The notes beneath the pieces are model-generated. The model saw nothing but the letters and a program-made list of their open reading frames with translations. It was not told the origin of the DNA and did not search any database. A DNA stretch of 64,000 bases. Source: Elymus sibiricus (lineage: Eukaryota; Streptophyta; Magnoliopsida; Poales; Poaceae). The position numbers and the translations under genes are program-made. The stretch's first letter is position 1; the number at the start of each line of letters is the position of its first letter. This document shows, one piece after another, positions 34,616 through 46,747 of the stretch. The stretch spans positions 203,264,695-203,328,694 of the forward strand of contig CM077664.1 in assembly GCA_039707655.1 (NCBI GenBank). The letters run 5' to 3'.

Positions 34616-36339
34616 ATGTCTCAAGAAAATACAAAATTGTGTGATTTTTCCAGTACTAATAATAATGATTTTATTAGTACTCCGATTGCTCCTCCCGCCG
34701 CTAGTGCGGAGACTTGTGATATTAATGCCGCTTTGTTAAATTTTCTGGTAGTCCTAATGAAGATGCTGCATCCCATCTTAACACTTTCGTAGAATTGTGT
34801 GACATGCAAAAGAAAAAAGATGTGGATAATGATATTGTGAAATTAAAATTATTCCCATTCTCATTGCGGGATCGTGCAAAAATTTGGTTCTCATCCTTAC
34901 CACGATATAGTATCGATTCTTGGGATAGGTGTAAAGATGCTTTTATTACCAAGTATTTTCCTCCCGCGAAAATTATTTCTCTTAGAAACCAAATTATGAA
35001 TTTTAAGCAACTTGATCATGAACATGTTGCCCAATCATGGGAGAGGATGAAATTAATGATAAGAAATTGCCCTACTCATGGTTTAAATTTATGGATGATC
35101 ATACAAAAATTTTATGCGGGATTGAATTTTGTTTCTAGAAATCTTTTAGATTCCGCCGCGGGTGGTACTTTTATGGAAATTACTTTGGGAGAAGCTACTA
35201 AATTGCTTGATAATATTATGGCAAATTATTCACAATGGCATACTGAAAGAGTTCCTACTAGTAAAAAAGTGAATTCGGTTGAAGAAATTAAAACTTTGAG
35301 TGATAAAGTTGATGCTCTTATGAAATTGGTTGCTAGCAAAAATTCTCATATTGATCCTAATGATGTGCCATTGTCCACTTTTATTGAGCAAAATAATGAT
35401 CCCGTAGATGTGAATTTTGTCTCGCGAAACAATTTTAATAATAATGCTTATAGAGGTAATTTCAACGCTAGACCGTTTCCTGGAAATTCCTGTAATAATT
35501 ATGGCAATCCTTATGGAAATTCTTATAATAATAATAATAATAGTATGCCCTCTGATATTGAAAGTAATATTAAAGAATTTATTAATTCTCAAAAAGTTTT
35601 CAACACTACGATAGAAGAAAAATTGAGTAAACAGGATGATATGTCTAGGAGCATTGATAGAATTATTCATGATGTGGAAAATCTTAAGAATAAAATTTTG
35701 CCACCCAAAATTGATATTAGTGAATCAATTAAAGCTTTATATGTCTCCATGAATGAGAGTAAGAAAATAACCGCTATGCTAAAAGCTAAACGAGAATTTT
35801 TAGAAAAGGCAATTTCTCCCGGTTTCTATTGTAGTAATGATGAGGATATTAAAATGATTGGTGTTTCATATATTGATTCTTTGTTTAGAAATATAAAACT
35901 TGGTGAAAAGGGGATTGAATAAGAGTCAACTTTAGTTAGTAGGCGTTCCCATAATTCGGAGGGCGAAAATCTTAATGAAAAAATTGCTAAAAGTGGGTTT
36001 GGAGAGGTAAAAACTTTAAATAGCGATGTGCCCACTCTCTTGGATTACAAAGATTTTAATTATGATAATTGTTCTTTGATTGAGTGCATTTCTTTGTTAC
36101 AATCCATGTTAAATTCACCCAACGCTTATGAGCAAAACAAGGCTTTTACTAAACACATCGTAGAAGCAATGATGAAAGCGTTAGAAGAAAAGCTAGAACT
36201 AGAGATTTCAATTCCTAGAAAATTATATGATGAATGGGAACCCACCATTAAAGTTAAAATAAAAATTATGAGTGCAATTCTTTATGTGATTTGGGTGCTA
36301 GCGTTTCCACAATTCCAAAATCTCTATGTGATGTGCTAG
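34616..36339 (+). pseudogene. gag of the Sabrina-like element
   Basis: The start is at 34616 (MSQENTKLCDFSS). One base is missing near 34746, so the frame changes before NEDAASHLNTF. From 34795 the gag core is open: KLKLFPFSLRDRAKIWFSSL, WDRCKDAFITKYFPPAK, MNFKQLDHEHVAQSWERMK and LLDSAAGGTFMEI, typical of Athila-type Retrotrans_gag. Asn-rich text follows (NNFNNNAYRGNFN). A TAA at 35920 interrupts the frame, which continues to about 36280. A further shift near 36285 leads into the protease-like region. Confidence 0.85.
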
Positions 36340-36684
36340 GTTTTACCAATATAGATGAATGTTCTCTTAATTTGCATCTTGTGGTTTCCACTATTAAAAA
36401 ACCAATGGGTAGAATTAATGATGTTCTTATTCTTGCAAATATAAATTATGTGCCCGTTGATTTTATTGTTCTTGATATTGACTGCAATTCTTCTTCCCCA
36501 TAATACTTGGTAGACCGTTCTTACGAACTATAGGTGCCGTTATTGATATGAAAGAAGGGAATATAAAATTTCAGTTTCCACTAAAAAGGGTATGGAGCAT
36601 TTCCCTAGGAAAAGAATTAAAGCACCATATGAATCAATTATGAGGGCCACTTATGGAATCAACTTGAAAGATGACAATACTTGA
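36270..36684 (+). pseudogene. Aspartic-protease-like region of the Sabrina-like element
   Basis: The frame at 36285-36503 reads CDLGASVSTIPKSLCDVLG, the Athila-type protease active site (DLGA in place of DSGA). After a one-base loss near 36495 it continues with IILGRPFLRTIGAVIDM and FPRKRIKAPYESI. It ends NLKDDNT with a stop at 36684. Reverse transcriptase would be expected next but is absent; the sequence becomes non-coding. Confidence 0.75.
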
Positions 36685-39056
36685 AACTATGCATTATGCC
36701 TAGCTAGGGGCATAAAACAATAGCGCTTGTTGGGAGGCAACCATATGAATAAAATAATTTTTTTCTATTATTGTGTGTTTTCACAATTATGCTACTGGTA
36801 TGATTGTGCTTTTTTGTTTTTAATTAGTGTTTGTGCCAAGTAAACCCTTTAGGATGATTTGGAAGATAGTATAATTGATGCTGTTTGGAAAACAGAAAGT
36901 TTTGCGTCCAGTGCCCGAATTTTGTTTCTGTACTGGAGCCTCAGAAAAATCTGAAATTTTTACAAAGTATTGATATATGAATTTCCCACGTTATCCTAAG
37001 TTTTCAGAATTTTTGGAGTTACATAAGTATGGCTTTTAAATAGATTGCTACAGACTGTTCTGTTTTTGACAGATTCTGTTTTTGATGCACTACTTGTTTG
37101 TTTTGATGAATCTATGGATTGTATCGGGGGGTATAAGCCATGGTGAAGTTAGATTACAGTAGGTATAATGAAAAAATAAAATATGAATGGGTTTGCAACA
37201 ATACTTAAAGTAGTGATTTATTTTGTTATACTAACGGATCTCACGAAGGTTTTGTTGAGTTTTATGTGATTGAAGTTTTCAAGTTTTGGGTGAGATCACG
37301 ATGGATGAAGGAATAAGGAGTAGTAAGAGCCTAAGCTTGGGGATGACCGAGGCACCCCAAGGTAATATTCTAGGAAGACTCAAGCGTCTAAGCTTGGGGA
37401 TGCCACGGAAGGCATCCCCTCTTTCTTCTACCAACCATCGATAATTTTACTTGGAGCTATATTTTTATTCGTCACATGATATGTGTTTTGCTTGGAGCGT
37501 CTTGTATTATATGAGTCTTTGCTTTGTTTGCTTTTTAGTTTGTCACAATCATCCTTACTGAACACACCTATCTTGAGAGAGCCACACGTTTATCATCATT
37601 TGTTAGAATACTTTATGTGCTTCACTTAATTTTTTTGAGCTATGCAGTTGCTCTAGTGCTTCACTTAAATCTTTTTGAGCACGGTGGTGGCTAAATTTTG
37701 AAGAAATGAACTCTCATGCTTCACTCAAATCTTTTTGAGAGTTGATGATAGTAACGGTAATTTGCACAAGATATGAATTTGGTCCCAAAGTGATGAATAT
37801 TCAAGAGGGATATAATAAAAACTTTCATATAGATCATTGGATATGATAAGTGTGATTCCTTGCAATAGTTTTGCGATATGGAAATGATAATATGTGAGTC
37901 ATATTAGTGAGTAATTGTGATTTAGTAAGAATATTAGTGTTAAGGTTTGTGATTCCCTATGCATGCACATTAAGTCAATAGTTATGGAACGAAATTATAT
38001 CCTACTTATGGTGCATTATTCGGTGTTAGTTATGTTCAATGCATGTTTATGACCGTTTTCGTTTTTTGGTTGGTTGCTTCTCAATTTATTTGCTAGCCTT
38101 CATTTGTACTAAGCGGAAATACTGCTTGTGCATCCAAAATCCTTAAACCCAAGTTGTGCCAAATGAGTCCACTATATCTACCTATATGCGGTATTTCAAT
38201 GCTGTTCCAAGTAAATTTGCGTGTGCCAACTCTAATTTTCAAAATAATTTTTCTGTTTTGTGTGCCCGTACCGCTCATGAAGCGGCAGGGGGTGGCCATT
38301 ATTTTCCATGCTAGGTGTGTTATTCTCACGATGAGTGTTTATTCACTTGTCATTGCACGAGAGAATGGTTGGTAATAGGGATGCCCTGTCCCACAATGAA
38401 TCAAAAATTAATAACAACAAAATTCCTTGGAAAGTGTTGGTATGGAGGGCACCCGTGGATACGGCTAGCCATGGATTGTGAAAGAATGGTGGAAAGGAAA
38501 TAAACTTTACTTTCTGTTTGGGAACCGCCTATGATGTGTCTAGCATGGAAAATAATGGGAATTCTCGGTCGTTTTCGTTGACAGGAAAAGCATGCCTCTC
38601 AATTTTTTTTATCTCTTTAATTTCAGTTTTGAGCTCTGGCACATTTGACAAATCTCTGCTTCCCTCTGCGAAGGGCCTATCTATTTACTTTTATGCAATT
38701 TTTATTTTATTTGAGTCTCCATCTTCTCTTACAAAAGCACCAACTAGAGAGCACTATTGTCATACTTGTGCATTGGATGTAGCAAATATTTGAGTGTGTT
38801 TCATGAATGGATCAATGATTGAGCATAATGGGCTAGGGATAACTTTCTTTAGCATTGATATTTTGAAATACATGGTTGCTTGTTAGCATGCTTGAGTATT
38901 TATATCTTCATGTCAAATTATAGACTATTGCTTTGAATCATTCAAGTCCAATGTCCATGCTATAAAAGAAAAGAATATGTGATGAATGTGATAGGCAGCA
39001 TTCCACATCAAAAATTCTATTTTTATCATTTACCTACTCGAGGACGAGCAGGAATT
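36685..39056 (+). other. Non-coding interior of the Sabrina-like element
   Basis: No coding domain is seen over 2.4 kb. It includes two extra copies of the polypurine-tract word AAGCTTGGGGATG (37333-37345 and 37390-37402) and three copies of GCTTCACT(T/C)AAATCTTTTTGAG-like text (37617-37740). Confidence 0.6.
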
Positions 39057-39070
39057 AAGCTTGGGGATGC
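39057..39070 (+). other. Polypurine tract of the Sabrina-like element
   Basis: AAGCTTGGGGATGC abuts the 3' LTR start at 39071. Confidence 0.8.
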
Positions 39071-40635
39071 TGATACGTCTCCAACGTATCTATAATTTTT
39101 GATTGTTCCATGCTATTATATTATCAATCTAGGATGTTTTTATATACATTTACAGCAATTATATATCATTTTTGTAGACTAACCTATTAACTCAGTGCCC
39201 AGTGCCAGTTGCTGTTTTCTGCCCTGTTTTTGTTTTACGGAAAATCAATACCAAACGAAGTCTAAATGCCACGAAACTTTTTGGAGATTTTTTTCTGGAC
39301 ATATACAACACTAGAAGCTTCGGGAGAAGACCAGACGCCAGAGGAGGTGGCCACGAGCCACCAGGGTGCGCCTAGGGGGGGCAGGCGCGCCCTGGTGCCT
39401 CGTGGGCCCACCCCAGCTCCGTTTGACCTAATTCCACCACTATAAATTCAGGAAAAATCAGAAACCCTCAAGGGAGTCCATGAAATACTTTTTCCGCCGC
39501 CGCAAGTTTCTGTTCTTGAGAGATCCCATCTGGAGGCCTTCTCCGGTACTCCGCCGGAGGGGGAATCGATCACAGAGGGGCTCTACATCAACCTTGCTGC
39601 CCTTCCGATGATGCGTGAGTAGTTTACCACAGACCTTCGGGTCCATAGGCAGTAGCTAGATGGCTTCTTCTCTCTTTTTGATCTTCAATACAATGTTCTC
39701 CTTGATGTTCTTGGAGTTCTATCCAATGTAATCACTTTTTGCGGTGTGTTTGTTGGGATCCGATGAATTGTGAGTTTATGATCAGATTATCCATGAATAT
39801 TATTTGAGTCTTCTCTGATCTCTTTTATGCATGATTATTATAACTTCGTATTTCTTCTCCGATCTATTGATTTGGTTTGGCCAACTAGATTGATTTATCT
39901 TGCCATGGGAAGAGGTGCTTTGTAATGGGTTCGATCTTGCGGTGCTCAATCCCAGTGACAGAAAGGGACATGACACGTATGTATCATTGCTATTAAGGGT
40001 AAAAAGATGGGGTTTATTCATACGTGAGTTTATCTTGTCTACATCATGTCATCGTTCTTAAGGCGTTACTCCGTTCTTTATGGACTTAATACACTAGATG
40101 CATGCTGGATAGCGGTCGATGTGTGGAGTAATAGTAGTAGATGCAGGCAGGAGTCGGTCTACTTGTCTCGGATGTGATGCCTATATACATGATCATTGCC
40201 TTGGATATCGTCATGATTATTTGCTTTTCTATCAATTGCCCAACAGTAATTTGTCTACCCACCGTATGCTATTTCCTCGAGAGAAACCTCTAGTGAAAAC
40301 TATGGCCCCTGGGTCTATCTAAATCATATTACTAAAACCCTAAAAATATTGCTGCCATTTTATTTTATTTATTTTATTTTGTATTTTTGTTTCAATCTAT
40401 CTATCTATCACATACAATTTAATCTTGCAATTGACCGCCGAGGGATTGACAACCCCTCGTTTGCGTTGGGTGCAAGGATTTGTTGTTTGTGTGCAGGTGC
40501 TACTAACGAGGTGTTGCGTGATTCTCCTACTAGTTCGATAACCTTGGTTTCATAACTGAGGGAAATACTTATCTCTACTGTGCTGCATCATCCCTTCCTC
40601 TTCGGGGAAAATACCAACGCAAGCTACAAGTAGCA
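39071..40635 (+). repeat. 3' LTR of the Sabrina-like element
   Basis: Collinear with 32825-34395 with scattered substitutions and a shorter G-run (near 39376). Ends TAGCA before the second tatta. Confidence 0.95.
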
Positions 40636-40840
40636 TATTACTGCTGCACAAGAGTTCGGGTGATTTCCTATTTCTTCTCATTTCCAAAGTTGTTTTGGCC
40701 ATTAAATGAAAATATAATCTTGACTCCAAATAGTGTTAATATCATAGGTTGGTGGCTGTAAGTTCGTCGAATGGGCTGATCCGGAAGTTCCCGAGTTCTT
40801 GAAGCAGCACTTGATTGATTTGCGTGACATGGTGCGTCGG

Positions 40841-42417
40841 TGTAGGATAGAAAGTATGTCTAGAGGGGGGGTGATTAGACTACTTGACCAAATAAAACCT
40901 AACCTTTTCCCAATTTTAGGTGTGGGCAGATTTTAGCAATAGTACATGTCAAGCATCACCTTACACATGCAATTCTAAGAGTATAGCAGCGGAATGTAAG
41001 CAATTGCATATGTAAGTAGAGAGGGGATAGGAGATTTCAAACGCAATGAAGACACAGTGGTTTTTGGCGTGGTTCCGATAGGTGGTGCTATCGTACGTCC
41101 ACGTTGATGGAGACTTCAACCCACGATGGGTAATGGCTGCGCGAGTCCATGGAGGGCTCCACCCACGAAGGGTCCACGAAGAAGCAACCTTGTCTATTCC
41201 ACCATGGCTTACGTCCACGAAGGACTAGCCTCACTCGGGGTAGATCTTCACGAAGTAGGCGATCTCCTTGCCCTTACAAACTGCTTGGTTCAACTCCACA
41301 TCTGGTTGGAGGCTCCCAAGTGACACCTAACCAATCTAGGAGACACCACTCTCCAAAAGGTAATAGATGGTGTGTTGTTGATGAACTCCTTGCTCTTGTG
41401 CTTCAAATGATAGTCTTCCCAGCACTCAAACAACTCCTCACAGATTTGGCTATGGTGGAAGAAGGATTTGAGTGGAAAGCAACTTGGGAAAGGCTAGAAA
41501 TCAAGTTTCAAATGGTAGGAATGGAATAGCTTGATCTCAACACATGAGTAGGTGGTTCTCTCTCAGAAAATATATGGTGTAAGTGTAGGCACGTTCTGAT
41601 GGCTCTCCTTACTGAGAAGGAGGTGGTGGAGGGGTATATATAGCCTCCACACAAAATCCAACCATTACACACTTTTGACCCAACTCGGTGGCACCGAAAC
41701 AATCATCTCGGTAGCACCGAACTGTGTAAAAGATATGAACTTTAGGAATCTCGGTGGGACCGATATGGACAACTCGGATGGACCGAAGTGCAATGGCTTA
41801 GGGCAATCCTCATCTCGGTGGCACCGATTGCATCAACTCGGTAGGACCAAAGTGAAGCAATAAGGTAACAGAGACTTGGCAAGAAATCTCGGTGAGACCG
41901 ATTTGCAAACTCGGTGAGACCGAAGTGAAAGCAACCGATTACAGAGAGTTGGCAAGGCCATCTCGGTGGGACCGAGATCCATTTCAGTGGATCCGATTTG
42001 TTAGGGTTTGGCAGTGGCTAAGTCTTGAATGAACTCGGTGGGGCCGGATAGGAAATATCGGTGGGGCCGAGTTGGAATGTAGGTTTAGGACATATTTGGG
42101 TAGAGATAGTGGTTGAGGGTTTAGGAATACTGTCACTAAGCACTTGAGCAAAAAGACCATTAAGCAACACCTAATCCCCTTTTAATAGTATTGGCTTTCC
42201 TATGGACTCAATGTGATCTTGGATCACTGAACCAAAAATGTAGAGTCTTGATCTTTTGCCAATCCTTGTCCTTAGCATTTTGAGGGGTCCACGTCTCTAG
42301 TCCATGCCATGCCAATCATTGAACATCCTGAAATCTTAATCTTGAATGGACATTAGTTCAATGAGATATATGTTGTTATGAATTACCAAAACCACCAAAG
42401 GAGCAAATGTGCTTTCA
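40841..42417 (-). repeat. LTR of the Maximus-like element (3' LTR in element sense)
   Basis: Plus-strand borders are TGTAGGATAG and GTGCTTTCA. It contains about twelve short palindromes of the form TCGGT-NNN-ACCGA at 41681-42077. Confidence 0.94.
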
Positions 42418-42431
42418 ATCCCCCCCTTTTT
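42418..42431 (-). other. Polypurine tract of the Maximus-like element
   Basis: On the minus strand AAAAAGGGGGGGAT precedes the LTR start TGAAAGCAC. Confidence 0.85.
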
Positions 42432-42941
42432 GGTAATTGATGACAACATATAGATCAAAGCTTCGACAAATGATTAAATGAATGAAATACATCGTCGCTT
42501 TGAGAAGTATGTGATAAGCAAGAGCTCCCCCTAAATTTGTGCATTATTAAAGATTTGCGTTTGAATGCAAATGCACAATCGATTAGGCTCATGGGTTACT
42601 CTTCCATGTCACATACATCTTGGTGGAGCGCGCAAAATGATATGATTGAAAAGATAAGCACGCATCACCAACATAGGTAATTGATCATACAAGATAATGA
42701 TTAGGATAAGCATAGATAATCACAATAAGCATAGTATGATAGAATATCACACAGACACTGTAGCAAGCACACACATAACACAAAGTATCAACGAGCAATC
42801 GAGCAAATAAGTAGCAAAAGAACTCGAAGCAAATCAAAGCAAGGACTCTCTCTCTCTCTCGAAGCCTATGATCTATACAGATTCTCCCCCTTTGGCAACA
42901 AGTACCAAAAAGTTCAAATAAGTATAGCACTAGTCGACACT

Positions 42942-44999
42942 CTAGGCACGGTCCTCCGAAGGTGATCTCCTGCTGGCGGCTCTGGTGTGCGTAGATGGCG
43001 TGGAGAGGAGAGCGTCCGTGAATGCTTCTGCTGACGTCTGCTGAACTGGTGGAGTTGAGACCTACGGTGGCACTGTGGCAGTAGCGGCTGGTGCAGATAC
43101 TGTGGTCCTCGGATCCACAACTGGAACTGCAGCTGACCGGGCTGCCCTAGGCACTGACTAGAATCTCTCTGTGGTTAGTCCATCATCTCCACTGTCATCT
43201 GATCTGGCAAGCTTGACAGCATCAACATCACCTTGCAGCTGTTCAACTGAAGTCTGAATCTCAGTAACTTTGACATCCAAATCATGAAACTTTGTCTCAA
43301 TGATCCGCTCAAAACTAGCCTGGGTCTGGGTGAGGTTGGCCAAACTTCACTCAATCCTCAGAGTGGCTTCAAGCAGATATTGCATTTGATCCTTGGGTGT
43401 CTTGAGATTGGCAATTTGAGCATTGGGAGCTGATGCCTCCTGAGCTGCTTTTGCTTCTTGGGCTTTGCGGATTTCCTCTTGAGCTTGTGCAGAAGTGGGA
43501 TGCGAAGGATCCATCACTATGACATTGTCCTCAAAATCTGGATGCAAAGGCAGATGCTCGCGATCTAGCAGATATGTGCTGGTTCCAACCTTGGAATTGA
43601 TCAATAGCTGTATATGGGGAGCATATCCACATGATCTCTTCTGATCTGCTGCAGTCCTCTTGATAGTCTCTACTATCAGGCTCATCACCTTGAACTTCTG
43701 AGGTGTATCAAATAAATGCAGCAAATTGATGGAGTGGCCACGAATCATCTTATCATCGCCTGACTTGGGTAACAAGGTGTACTGCAAGATTGTGTTCGAG
43801 GTGGTCAGTCCTGGTAGCAAATGCTTCACTGATCCAAGTTTGTGTGTCTCTATATCCTTCTGAGGAATTGCAGTATACATGTTGGCCATGGAGTTGTGAT
43901 CCATCTTGAGCTTGGCATATATGTCAATGTCATCGTCCTCTTCCTTGGGTGCACCAAGAAGATTTGCCCACTCAGAGATGGTAGACTGGTATCTGATACC
44001 CTCAGTCATCCACACTATTCTGCCATCTGGATAGAAATGAGCAGTAGAGTAAAATTGCATGATCATCTCATCATTCCACTTGGTCAATTTCTTTCCAACA
44101 AACTCATCAACTCCTGCAATCCTGAAACTCTCATGGACATGGGGAAAGTAATCCTCATTCTCATCGATGTATTCCCAGTCCACCCACTTCATGTCACTGA
44201 CTATGGGCTTCTTGTCAAGCAAAACTGTCTCATAAAAGTCCTGTTGCTCTCGAGTGTGAAAGCGATAATCACATGCTGTCCTTCTCCTTATAGCATAAGG
44301 ATCCGACTGTCTCCACTGACGCAGTCCTTTGTCCTTTCTTAGCATCATGTTTTCTGCTACTGGGTGTGCATTGTCATGGTTTGGAATCTTGGGCTTCAAT
44401 TTTCTGAGCACTAGAGGCTCTTCATCAACATTTGATTCAGGCACTGGGGCCTTGTTCTTCTCTACAGCTGATATATTTCTGGTTGATCTCTTGGGTGCTG
44501 ACACCTTTGGCTTGGACTTGGAGGGTGCAACAGTCTTGATTGCATCGGACATGAGCTTATGAGATTTTGCAGGGGGTGCATTAGCTGGCTCATCCTCTTC
44601 TTCTTCTTCCTCCTCCATCATCATGGAGGGTCTGCCAATCACACGGGCAAATGATTTCCTTACTCTTTTCTTCTTAGCTCCTGCAGCTGGCTCTGTGTTA
44701 CTAGGCTTTTGCATAGTCTGCTGAGGCACTTTCCTCACAGCAGTTCTTTCTTTGACAGAAGTAGGCTTTGTGCTGTACTCCTTAGCAAGCACTACTCTCT
44801 TTTTCTTTTGTGCAGCTTCACTTGCAACAAAGTCCTCATCCCCACTGTCAGAGGTTTTCTTCTTCCTTGTTCTGGTTGCAGCTTTAGGAAGATCTGGAGA
44901 GCTCCTCTCTCCCTCATAGATACTTTCAGCTGGGCTTGACCCTTCACTTAGCTCTTCATGCTGTTCAGACCTGTTCTGACTGTCACTGCCACTAGACAT
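42942..44999 (-). pseudogene. Second ORF of the Maximus-like element, Transposase_32-like
   Basis: Starting at 44999 (MSSGSDSQNRSEQ), 550 codons are open. A basic and acidic N-terminal half (RKKKTSDSGDEDF, a run of Glu near 44600, many Lys-Arg pairs) leads to a globular region with FVGKKLTKWNDEMIMQFYS, YPDGRIVWMTEGIRY and ISEWANLLGAP. I recognise this as the 'putative plant transposon protein' (Transposase_32) domain often seen in plant retrotransposon polyproteins. A TGA at 43347 interrupts the frame. It then continues as a coiled coil (VTEIQTSVEQLQGDVDAVK) to TAG at 43158, and as a Pro/Ala-rich tail to TAGs at 43062 and 42942. Function is unknown; the position downstream of gag recalls envelope-like ORFs of SIRE elements. 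Confidence 0.65.
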
Positions 45000-46747
45000 G
45001 TTGCTGAGCTGACCCTGTGAATAGATGGGTATGGGCAGAGTAGATGAGTCATCACAAAAAGCAGATAGTTTTCATAAAATTTGAGTTCAAACTTTAGTTC
45101 TAGGTTTTCACAGAATGCATTTCGGATGGACCGAGTTGATAATCTCGGTGACACCGAAGCACAATACAGAGACCTTGCACGCCACTTCGGTTAGACCGAG
45201 ATGGGTTTCGGTGGCTCCGAGATGCTAGGGTTTCACTGAGATGTTACTTTCGGTCTCACCGATTCGCACAACTCGGTGGCACCGAGATGTACTAGTGCTA
45301 TGGCTAGGGCCAAATCGGTGGTATCGAAAATTCCTATTCGGTCGGTCCGAGATGCGTTCGGCGGAAACCTAACCCTAATTTTTTTGCTCGAATCTGGTTC
45401 TTACGAACTAATCTGGTGGAAAGAGTATTGCATTCGTGGCAAGATACATGGCAGTCCAATCGTGCATAGAATCGGAAATGGAAGTACGAGAGGGATCGAA
45501 TCTCACCCTAACTTGGTGGAGATTCTCTATGGCGGCAACGGCGGAGGAGATTCCCGTTGACGGCGACAGAGTCCGGCGGCGAGGGCGTGCTGGAGACGGC
45601 GGCGACGATCCGAAGACCAAGGAGGCGGCAGCAATGGGGCGCGGGCGCGTAACGTTTGAAGAAATTTTCAACCGCACGGGCCGCTGGATATATATACCCA
45701 TGTGCTGTCGGTGGCATCAAGTGGAACAAATCGTTAGCACCAAGACGTGCAACTGCTTGCAGTTACAGCAACTCGGTCCGACCGAGTTGGTCTAATCGGT
45801 AGCACCGAGATGAAAACCTAGATTAGTCTAAGTGATTTCGGTTTGACCGTGTTCGAGTGAGTTGGTTCGCCCGAAATCAACTAGAAGGTTTTGGAGGTTC
45901 AGCCCTTTCAGATCGGTGGCTCCGAGTGCTCCTCACCCGGAGGGTCCGAAAATGACTTGTTCAATTTTTGTGATGCAGCAAGAATGGAATTTGAGACAAG
46001 AAAGCATAGATAGCTAGAGAAGGTACTTAGGCATTCTTGTACATCCACTTGGCTAGAAAAACCAAGACAATCGAAACAACAAATGGATGTCCTCAAATGA
46101 TAAAACATGCAAATCAACATGCTCACACAATAAGATAGCAAATGAAATATGGGTCAAACATGCACAACCAATTCTAGCATCTATCAAGCAATGGCGATGA
46201 CTAGGTCATCTATATATGAGTATATTGACTTAGGAGCCAAATGAGAACATTTGATCATAGGTCATACTCATCGTTTAGGCACAAGTGGGGTTACCACTTT
46301 TACATAAAGCATTGATGTGTTCACACCATTAGAGTTGCTTTGGCTCAATTGTTTAGAGCAAAGCTCCCCCTAGATGTGATATTCCCCCAAAGAGGGATGA
46401 ACTAACCTTGGGTTTTGTCAATGATGACTTCATGTAGATGTTGAAGATGTGGATGCTCAATGTTGATGTAGACCATCAAGAGTTGGGATCAATCCTTTGG
46501 AGTTTTGTGCTTTCAATACCTACATGGGTTAGTCCCACACAAGGAACATACAAGGATATCCATAGACATAGAGTGAAATACACATATGATGATGTCCATG
46601 AATGCATTGATTACCTTGTCCCTTGTCTTACCAACAAGAGGGTTTGTGACTCCATGAACTAGTGCAAAATGTGGAAGTTGGTTGCACGAGTCCTTGCCAT
46701 AAAGAATATGAGTGAAGTTTGTTGGCGGAGTCACCCTCAAGAACTCT
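45000..46747 (-). other. Non-coding interior with second palindrome array
   Basis: pol would be expected between gag and the second ORF, but no domain is found. At 45120-45950 there are about 14 more TCGGT-NNN-ACCGA palindromes like those in the LTRs, interrupted by a GC-rich stretch (45530-45640). Confidence 0.6.

Larger units (their letters stand above)
32825..40635 (+). mobile_element. Sabrina-like Athila-type retrotransposon lacking pol
   Basis: A complete LTR-to-LTR element of 7.8 kb with TSD tatta (32820-32824 and 40636-40640). LTRs are 1571 and 1565 bp. The interior has an Asp-tRNA-type primer site, gag, a protease-like region and a long non-coding part ending in a polypurine tract. 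No reverse transcriptase, RNase H or integrase is present, so it is non-autonomous. LTR termini and size match what I remember of the barley/wheat family Sabrina. Its insertion split exon 2 of the GRF-type gene. Confidence 0.9.
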
